30,244 nt of DNA from CAIRDP01 sp037138335. GTDB taxonomy: Bacteria > Bacteroidota > Bacteroidia > Bacteroidales > FEN-979. Position 1 is the stretch's first letter. Each line of letters begins with the position of its first letter. The notes beneath the pieces are model-generated. The model had not been told where the DNA came from and did not search any database. It saw only the letters and a list, made by a program, of their open reading frames with translations. The stretch is taken from assembly GCA_037138335.1 (NCBI GenBank), contig JBAXIO010000031.1:1-30244 (forward strand), written 5' to 3'. Shown here in pieces: positions 14,554 to 24,500 of the stretch. Position numbers and translations under genes: made by a program.

Positions 14554-15480
14554 ATGGAACAAATGGACACGTTCGGGTATATGCTGGATGAGATCTTTTA
14601 CCCGATCGAGGATTATTCTAAGATAGTCATTGATTATCAGGCTAATGAAGAGCGTAGGAATGAGGAGTATTGTGAGTCTTTCACCGTAATTTCTGTAAAT
14701 GGATCTTTTGATCCCCAGGTGTTTTCACTTGCTCTGGAATTATTGTATAAAGACCTTATGTCAAACATAAAAAAGAAACTATTCTGTCTTGCCCGGTCGG
14801 AATGGCCGGAATACCTGGACTCTGCCATCCGCAGACTGAAACAATTGAAAACAATCATCCGTTGTGTTGAGCCTTCTGGTGAGTTAATCGACACCAACTG
14901 GGAGAATCCCAGGAAGAGTTGGGTGTTTGACCGTGAACCGGGAACCGTGAATCGTGATTCGGAAACCGTGAGCGCTCTGTCGATTGGCTTAAAGGGAGTG
15001 CCGGCTGAAGTGCTTGTAAAAACTTCGATGTATGCTTATTGCTGGAGGAAACGGGTGAAGGAGTATGTAAGGAACATGGAGTTCCTGCGATATTATTATC
15101 TGCATGTTCAGGAAGTGCCGATGGTGGTTGTTGCTGCACCGGCTTATGACTCTGTTCATGTCGCCTGCCTGATGGGCGGGTCAGCCGAAGGTAGCCCGGC
15201 GAAGCGTAAGATAGCTGCATGTTCACCTATGCCGGAAAAGATCAAAGTCCACCGCTCTGTTCCGCAGATGGCTGGCTATTTATGGCTATTGCATAGGAAC
15301 GGTGTATTCGGGAACATGCCCAAGACGGAACTTTGCCGGAAATTCGCGGCATTTTTCCAAACTTCACATCGTGAGGAGATCAGTGAGCATAGCCTGAAGA
15401 ATCACTTTGACAGCCCGAGTGAGGAGGTGCTTCAGTTTTTGAGAGGGGAGTGTCATTTGATGGTTTCGGGTTGCACTTAA
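14554..15480 (+). CDS. hypothetical protein, possibly distantly RteC-like
   Basis: A 308-residue soluble protein. The N-terminal ~200 residues are mostly helical (LDEIFYPIEDYSKIVIDYQ, RRLKQLKTIIRCVE, WRKRVKEYVRNMEFLRYYYLH). The C-terminal ~75 residues (VPQMAGYLWLLHRNGVFGNM, LCRKFAAFFQTSHREEISEHSLKNHFDSPS) resemble the small helical domain of RteC, which controls excision in conjugative transposons. The resemblance is weak. A decayed paralogue of its N-terminal half lies at 28773-29270. Residues about 126-140 are encoded by six 7-bp repeat units, exactly 42 bp. Its gene converges with the giant repeat-protein gene, 38 bp apart. Function is unknown. Confidence 0.6.
   Translation: MEQMDTFGYMLDEIFYPIEDYSKIVIDYQANEERRNEEYCESFTVISVNGSFDPQVFSLALELLYKDLMSNIKKKLFCLARSEWPEYLDSAIRRLKQLKTIIRCVEPSGELIDTNWENPRKSWVFDREPGTVNRDSETVSALSIGLKGVPAEVLVKTSMYAYCWRKRVKEYVRNMEFLRYYYLHVQEVPMVVVAAPAYDSVHVACLMGGSAEGSPAKRKIAACSPMPEKIKVHRSVPQMAGYLWLLHRNGVFGNMPKTELCRKFAAFFQTSHREEISEHSLKNHFDSPSEEVLQFLRGECHLMVSGCT
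14930..14971. repeat. ACCGTGA heptamer array inside the RteC-like gene
   Basis: Six contiguous units: accgtga, accggga, accgtga, atcgtga, ttcggaa, accgtga. They total 42 bp, a multiple of three, so the reading frame is preserved and 14 residues are added between the two halves of the protein. Confidence 0.88.
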
Positions 15481-15518
15481 ACCTTTAGTTGAAGAAGTAT
15501 CTGATTCGCTACCCTGCG

Positions 15519-18500
15519 TCAGTCCTTGACACACCTTACCGAAAACGCATTGGACCTCAGGGCCGGGTAATCTGAAACGCTTTTGTTAAATTGGTTAAGT
15601 GAGTGTGCAATTGCCCGGGAAGCCGATGTGGTGGTGGCGGTCCAGAAAAAGGTGGCGAAACCGGGGAAGGCCCAGGTGGTTTTGGAGTAGAGGACTCCGG
15701 GAAGCAGGGCGTTGAAGCCCGATGATCCGCCTGATTTGAGTGAATCACCCGCGTTGCCCTGTCCGGAAAGATTGGATTCGAGGGCAAACCATTCTGCTTC
15801 GGAAGGCACATGCCAGTTCGGCGGACAAAGGCCCTGGGATCCCGGGGCGCTTTGGTATTGCATGAGCTCGTCCCACTGGTAAAGCCCGCCCGTGAGCGTA
15901 CAATTGCCGGGAAGATCATCGTAACAGTATTTTTCGGCAAGGCAGTTGTTGGTCTGGTAAGCCGAATACGGGGTGAATGTTCCGAAATCAAGGTTCTTAG
16001 CCATCCAGCATTGTGTGCCAATGAGCTGTGTGGCATAGGTATTGCCGTTCCTTACGTCGGTCAGAGTTTGCTTGCATATAAATCCGCCCCCTGGCGGAAA
16101 CAGTTGAATCACCTGTGTGGCCGAAGCGGTGCAGACAAAAGTGTTGGTATAGGTATATGTCACGTTTACAAAGTCAACGTTCAGTGGTACCGAGGAGGGG
16201 GTAAAGATGTCTCCTGCGACACCTACTCCTGACCAGGTTCCGCCCAGGGGGGTGCCGATCCCCAGAGTAAAAGCCCGGGCATCGTGGGTGGTTTTGTTAT
16301 TGCACAGGTCGAGGCTTACTGCCAGGGCTTCCTTTACGATGGTGATCATGTTTGAAGTCGCCGGATTCCCTGTGGCGCAAGCTGAACCGGAGGTGAGTAT
16401 GCACACTACCTGGTCGCCGTTGTTCGGGATGTATGAATAAACAGTGCTGCTGGTTCCCTGGTTGATGCCGTTGACCTGCCATTGGTAAACGGGTGTGGAG
16501 CCCTCGTTTGTGGGTGTCGCCTGAAAGATGACAGGGTTTGAGTGACATACGGGGTTAAGCGATACACTGATCGACACCGAGACCGGGAGGGGAGGATCGG
16601 GGTTCAGCAGCATTACAATGGTATTCGATGTGGCCGGACTTCCCATAGCGCAGTCGGCAGTGGAAGCGAGTACGCAGGTAACGGCATCTCCGTTCGAAGG
16701 GACATAGGAAAACAGCGGACTGTTTGTGCCGGCAACGGAACCATTGACCAGCCATTGATAAACGGGGGCAGAACCTCCGTTGACCGCTGTTGCGTTGAAT
16801 GTGATGAGTGTGCCAAGGCAGAAAGGGTTTTGGGATGCTGTGATGTTCACGCTTACCGGGAGTTCGGGATTAACTGTCATTGTTAAGACGTTGGAACTGG
16901 CCGGGTTGCCCGAGGTGCAGAAAAGGTAGGATGTAAGGCGGCAACTCACCTGGTCGCCGCTGGATGGAATATATGAGTAGGCAGAACCCATTCCGCCTAC
17001 CACTGTGCCGTTTACATACCATTCGTAAATAGGCAGGCTTCCCCCGTTGACAGGGGTTGCAGTGAAGGTGACCTGGTTGCCTGTACATGCAGGGTTCTCT
17101 GAAGCCGCGATGCTTACGCTTACGGGCATGACCTGGTAAACCGTCATGGTGATGGCGTTGGAAGTGGCCGGGCTGCCCAGGGGACAGGGGTAAGAGGATG
17201 TGAGGATGCAGGATACCTGATCATTATCTGAGGGCTGATAGATGAATGTTGAGGAATTGGTCCCGGCGTTGAGGCCGTTGACAACCCACTGGTAGTGAGG
17301 GGCGGATCCGGGATGGACCGGGTCGGCGGTATAAGTTACTGTACTCCCCTGGCAAACAGGGTTGGCCGTAGCCGCGATGATTACACTAACTGCTAGGTTT
17401 GAGTAAACTGTAATGGGGATTACATTGGATGGGGCCGGGTTGTTTACTGCGCAGTTTGCTATGCTCGACAGCAAATAGCAGCTCACCTGGTCCCCGTTGG
17501 AGGGAGTGTAAGCGAAAACCGGGCTGTTCGTACCGGCTCCGGTCCCGTTCACCACCCACTGGTAGAAGGGAATTGACCCCCCATTGACAGCTGTGGCATT
17601 GAAGGTAATTGACGCTCCGGCGCAAACGACAGTAGCTGAGGCTGATATTGTTATACTCACCGGGATGTTGGGGCTTACTGTCATGGGGACCGGAGGTGAA
17701 GTGGCCGGGTTGCCGCTGGAACAGGGGGTATTCGAAGTGAGCACACAGGTGACAACATCCCCGTTCAGCGGAACATAGGTATAGCGGTAATTATTGGCGC
17801 CAACGTCGATTCCGTTGACCTTCCACTGGTATGAAGGAGCCGAACCCCCATAGACCGGGCTGGCGGTAAAGGTCACCTGTTCGCCTTCACAGGCGTCGCC
17901 GGGAGGCGAGGCGCTCACTGTAACGCTTACCGGCAGGGCGGGGCTTACAGCCATGAAAAGCGTGTTTGAAGTGGCCGGGTTTCCAAGGGGGCAGCCGTAA
18001 GAGGATGTGAGTTTGCAGGTTACAACATCATTATTGGACGGCTGATAGCTGAACGTTGATGAATTGGTCCCTGCATTGCTGCCGTTGACCTTCCACTGGT
18101 AAACGGGGCTGGCTCCTCCGTTGACCGGGCTGGCGGTGAAAGTGACCTGGGCTCCCTGGCAAACCGGGTTGGCCGAAGAGGTTATGGATACCGAAACCGG
18201 GGCGGGGTTGGTGTTGCTTACAATGATGTTATTCGATGCGGCCGGGTTGCCTGAGATGCAGTTTTCACTGGATGTGAGTATGCAGGATACAACATCTCCG
18301 CTGGCAGGTATAAAGGTAAAGGTTGGTAAGTTGGTCCCTGCATCGCTGCCGTTGACTTTCCACTGGTAGGCCGGAGTACTTCCCCCGTTCTGAGGGCTGG
18401 CGGTGAAGCTGACCAGCGAGCCGGGACAGGAAGGGTTGGCCGAGGCGTTTATCGATATGCTTGCAGGGAGTTCAGGATTCACGGTCATCGGTACAACGTT

Positions 18501-21500
18501 GGAGTTTGCCGGGTTGCCCGAGGGGCATGACAGGCTGGACGACATTCTGCAGGATACAAGATCGTTGTTGGCCGGGGTGTAATTAAAGATGGGGGAGTCA
18601 GTGCCAGCATTGCTGCCGTTGACCATCCACTGGTAGGAGGGAGTGAGCCCCCCGTTCACCGGGCTGGCCGTAAATGTGGCCGTGGTTCCCTGGCATACCG
18701 GGTTGGCCGAGGGGTTGATCGAGACCGAGACAGAGGACCATGGATTGGCGGTAATTGTGATGATGTTCGAAGTCGAAGGGTTGCCCGAGGGACAGCTTGT
18801 ATTGGATGTGAGGATGCAAGATACAGCATCATTATTTGAGGGGGAGTAGGTAAAAACAGGCGAGTCAGAGCCTGCATTGTTGCCGTTGACCTTCCACTGG
18901 TAAAAGGGGGTTGGTCCTCCGTTGACAGGGTTTGCGCTGAAGGTGACCTGGTTCCCCTCGCAGACCGGGTTGGCGGAAGCGCTCACCGTGACCGAGACCG
19001 GCTGGCTGGGGGTGACATTCATCGTTATTGGGTTGGATGTGGCCGGGTTGCCTGAGGGGCAGCCATAGCCGGATGTAAGGATGCAGGATACAATATCATT
19101 GTTTGCCGGGATGAAAGTAAAGGTGGGTGAGTTGGTGCCTGCATTGCCGCTATTGACCTGCCACTGATAAGAGGGAGTGATTCCCCCGTTCACCGGGATG
19201 GCCGTGAATGTGGCCGTGGTTCCCTGGCATAGAGTGCCCGCGGGGGTGCTTATGGTACAGGAGACAGGGAGGCTTGGTACTACCGAGAGCGGTATTGTAT
19301 TGGATGTGGCCTGGCTGCTTATGGCGCAGATCGCATTGGATGTGAGGATGCAGGATACAATATCGCCGTTGTTGGGAATGTAATTAAAGGTGGGTGAGTT
19401 GGCGCCTGCATTGAGGTTGTTGACCTTCCATTGGTAAGAGGGGCTTAGCCCTCCGTTCACGGGAGTGGCTGTGAAGGATGCCGGGGCTCCCTGGCATAAG
19501 GTGGTTAAAGGTGAGCTGATGATTACCGAGACAGGGAGGTTGGGATTCACTGTAAAGGTGATGGGGTTCGAATTGGCCGGGTTGCCTGTGGGGCAGGAGT
19601 AATTTGAAGTGAGGATACAGAGGACCTGGTCTCCTGGTAATGGCTGGAAGGAAAAGGAGGGACTGTTGGTTCCCTTGTCAATGCCGTTGACCTGCCATTG
19701 ATAGGAAGGGGCTGATCCCCCGTTCACCGGGCTGGCTGTGCAGGTGACTGTAGTTCCCGCGCAAACTGAAGTGACAGGGCTTGAGATGGTGACTGATACC
19801 GGCCTGAACTGATTTACGATCATAGTCAGGGTGCCCGAAGTGGCCGGGCTTCCGCTGGCGCAGGCCAGGTCGGAAGTGAGTATGCATTTGACTAGGTCGT
19901 TGTTGGCCGGGGTGTATGTATACGCCGGACTGTTTGTACCGACATTATTTCCGTTGACTTTCCAGTTGTAAACGGGGGCTGCTCCGCCGTTCACGGGAGC
20001 AGCGGTAAAACTCACTGCTGTTCCTGCACAGACTGTGCCCGTTGGATTGGAACTTATGCTGATGCTTACAGGGAGACTGGGTCCGACAGTGAGGACAATG
20101 GTATTGGAGTTGGCGGGGTTACCCGTGGGGCAGATCGCATTGGATGTGAGTATGCATTTAACCTGGTCATTGTTGGCAGGGGTGTAGGTAAAGACAGGAG
20201 AGTTTGTACCTGAGTTAAGGCCGTTGACCTGCCACTGATACACCGGGCTTAGGCCCCCGTTTACAATTGTAGCGTTGAACGTGACGGGGTTACCCGTGCA
20301 GATTGAGGTGGCAGGAGTACTGATTGATACCGATACAGGGTGGTTGGGGTTGACGGTCATCGTGACGGGGTCGGAAGTGGCCGGGTTGCCCAAAGTGCAA
20401 TCCTCGCTGGAGGTAAGTTCGCAAACGATTTTGTCGCCATTGGCGGGTGCATAGGTGAAGAATTCAGAGTTTGTCCCCGCGTTCACCCCGTTGACCTTCC
20501 ACTGGTAAACGGGAGTATAGCCCTGGTTGGTCCCGGTAGCGGTGAAGGTCACCGGAGTCCCGGCACATACCGGGTTGGCCGATGCTGAAATACTCACTCC
20601 CACCCCCAGGTTATCAACCACACTCATCGCAATAAGGTTGGAAGTGACTGGGTTTGCCGCAGGACAGAGATAAGAGGATGTGAGGATGCAGGTCACCTGA
20701 TCGCCATTGATAGGAGAGTAAATAAACGTAGTGCTGTTGCTGCCTGCATCCAGTCCGTTGACCTGCCACTGGAAGAATGGAGAGGCGCCTCCGTTGATTG
20801 GAAATGCATTGAAGATGACCAGGGATCCCCTGCAGCAGGGGTTATGGTTGGCTGTGATCCAGACCGAAACCGGCAGGCCCGGGCTGACCTGCATTGTGAC
20901 CTGGTTCGATGTAGCCGGGTTGCCTGTGGCACAGCCTGCGTCGGATGTGAGAATGCAGAAAACAATATCGCCGTTGTTGGGGGTGTAGGTAAAGGTGGGT
21001 GAGTTGGTCCCGGCATTGGAGCCGTTGACTTTCCACTGATAAGAAGGGGTGATTCCGCCATTAACCGGCGTGGCTGTGAAGGTGACTGTGCTTCCCGTGC
21101 ATACCGGGTTCAGTGACGGGCTTACCGTAACCGAGACCGGCTGGCCCGGGTTCACGGTCATGGCGATGAGATTGGATGTGGAGGGACTGCCTGTGGGGCA
21201 ATGATAGGAAGATGTGAGGATGCAGGATACAAGATCGCCGTTGTTGGGAGTGTAATTAAAGGTGGGTGAGTTGGTGCCTGAACTAACGCCGTTCACCATC
21301 CACTCGTAAACCGGGTTGCTGCCTCCGTTTACAGCCGCAGCGTTAAACGTGACAGATGATCCTGAACAAACCGGGTTTGCCGAAGCCGAGATGCTTACCG
21401 AGACCGGGAGGTAAGGGTCCATCGTCATGGTGAGGCTGGAAGTGGCCGGGTTTGGTACAGGACAGCTTGCATTGGATGTGAGGATGCAGGATACAATATC

Positions 21501-24500
21501 GTTATTCAATGGCGGATAGCTGAATGTTGAAGAATTGGTTCCTGCGTCGATGCCATTGACTTGCCATTGGTAAGAGGGAGCGCTTCCCCCGTTTACAGGA
21601 ATGGCCGTGAAACTGACCGTGGTCCCCTCGCATGCCGGGTTTAGAGACGGATTTACCGTGACCGAAACCGGCTGGACGGGATTGACCGTCATGGTAATGG
21701 TATTGGAAGTGGCCGGGTTCCAGGAGGGGCAGCTATAGCTGGATAACAGGATGCAGGTTACAAGATCATTATTTGATGGCTGATAGCTGAATGAGGATGA
21801 ATTGGTTCCCGCATTGATGCTGTTTACCTGCCATTGGTATGAGGGACTGCTTCCCCCGTTTACAGGAATGGCCGTGAAATTGACCGTGGATCCGTCGCAA
21901 ACCGGGTTTGCCGAAGCCGAGATGGTGACCGAAACCGGGAGATAGGGCAGAACCGACACCGTGATCAGGTTAGAGCCTGCCGGGCTGCCGGTTGAACACG
22001 ACAGGCTGGATGTGAGGATGCAGGATACAAGGTCGTTGTTAACGGGCAAATAAGTGTAACCGGGGCTGTTGGTCCCGGCGTTTACCCCGTTGACCTTCCA
22101 CTGGTAGGCCGGGCTTATACCCCCGTTTACAGCTGTTGCGGTGAAGGAGACAGGCGATCCCTCGCAAATTGGGTTCGCCGAAGCCGAGATGCTTACCGAG
22201 ACCGGCATAGCCAGGGTTACCGACATGCTGATCACGTTGGATGTGGCGGGGTTACCGGTGGGACAAGGGTAAGAGGATGAGAGGATGCAAGATACAAGAT
22301 CATTATCGGATGGCTGATAGCTGAATGTTGATGAATTGGTACCTGAGTTGATGCCGTTGACCTGCCATTGGTAAACGGGTGCTGATCCGCCGTTTACCGG
22401 TATCGCGTTGAAGCTGACCAAGGATCCTGAACAAACAGGGTTTTCGGAAGCTGTGATACCAACAGAGACCGTGAGGGCCGGATTTACTGTCATGAAAACC
22501 GTGTTGGATGTGGCGGGGCTGCCTGTGGGGCAGGGAGCATTGGATGAGAGGATGCAGGATACAACATCGCCGTTAGCGGGTGTGAACGTAAAGTTTGGAG
22601 AGTCAGTGCCTGCATTATTACCATTGACTTTCCACTGGTAGGCCGCACTGCTTCCCCCGTTCACCGGTATGGCGGTGAACGTCACCGGGGTGCCGGGGCA
22701 GACCGGGTTTGCGGAGGCGGCAATACTCACCGAAACCGGATCGGAATTGACCGTCATCGTGACGGCATTGGAAGTTGCAGGGTTACCGTTGGCGCAGGCC
22801 TGATTGGATGTAAGGATGCAGGATACAATATCGTTGTTGGCTGGTGTGTAAGTATAGGCTGATGAGTTGGTGCCTGCATTAATGCCGTTGACCCTCCACT
22901 GGTAGGAAGGGGAAGATCCCCCGTTAATCGGGGTAGCTGTAAAGGTGACAATTGCCCCAAGGCAGCATGGGTTGGCTGATTCGCTCACCGTTACTGAAAC
23001 GGGGAGGAAGGGGCTTACGTTCATGGTGACGGTGTTCGACGTTGCAGGGTTCCCGCTGGTGCAGGGAGCGTCGGATGTGAGAAGGCAATATACAAGATCG
23101 CCGTCGGCCGGGGTGTATGTATAAGTTGATGAATTGATCCCGGCGTTTACCCCGTTTACTTTCCACTGGTATAAGGGGCCGGGTCCCCCGTTAACCGGAC
23201 TTGCTGTGAATGTGACGCTTGTTCCGGTGCATACCGGGTTGGAAGAAGCCGCGACTGAGACAGTTACAGGGAGGGGAGGGTCGGGGTTCATTGTCATGAC
23301 AATAGTATTGGAAGTGGCCGGGTTCCCGGTCGCACAGTTTGCATCGGAAGTGAGAATGCATGTGACCCCGTCACCATTGGAGGGCAGGTATGAGAAGAAT
23401 GGGTTGTTGCTGCCGGCATTAATCCCGTTGACCTGCCATTGATATGAGGGTGAAGCCCCCCCGTTCACCTCAATAGCCGTGAACTGAACGGGCCGCCCCT
23501 GGCAGAAAGGATTCTCGGAAGCCGTGATACTTATGCTTACAGGCAATTCGGGATCCAGGCCCATGGTGATAACATTGGAGTAGGCCGGGTTTCCCGTGGT
23601 GCAATTCAGATAGGAGGTGAGACGGCATTGTACCTGGTCTCCGGCCGAGGGTATGTAAGTAAAGGTGGAACCTAATCCGCCTACAACCGAACCGTTCAGA
23701 TACCATTCGTAAATAGGCAGAGTGCCACCGTTGACCGGGTGGGCGGTGAGTGTGACCGTGCTGCCCGCGCATACCGGGTTGGCCGAAGCGGTGATGCTCA
23801 CGCTCACCGGAAGGATCTGGTATACCGTCATTCTGATGGCGCTGGAGGTGGCCGGATTTCCCGTGGGACAGGGTTCTGTTGATGACAGTATGCAGGATAC
23901 AAGATCGTTGTTGACAGGGGTGTAAGTAAATGTGGGTGAGTTGGCGCCTGCATCGGTGCCGTTCACCTTCCATTGGTATGAGGGGCCTGACCCCCCGTTT
24001 ACCGGGTAGGCGGTGAAAGTGACCGGGGTTCCATCGCAGACGGGGTCAGCCGAAACGTCTATGCTCACACTTACCGGTACAATAGGGTATACAGTCATCG
24101 GGATCTTGTTCGATTCCGCCGGGTTGTTGGTCGTGCAACTTGTAAGGCTTGACTGCAGAAAGCAGGAAACCTGGTCCCCGTTCAGGGGGGTATAAGTGAA
24201 TACCGGGCTGTTTGTGCCTGAGCCCACTCCGTTTACCACCCATTGATAGGTTGGGTTGGCGCCCTCATTTACCGGGTTTGCAGTGTATGTGACCTGGCTT
24301 CCCTTGCAAACCGGGTTGGTTGAGGCTGTTATGGATACGCTTACCGGGATGCTGGCTACCACGCTCATGGTGACAGGCATTGAAGTAGCCGGGTTCCCGC
24401 TGGAGCAGGGAGTATTGGAAGTAAGCGAGCAGCTCACAATATCCCCGTTCAGGGGAGTGTAAGTATAGCGGTAATTGTTAGTTCCGGCATTGGTGCCATT

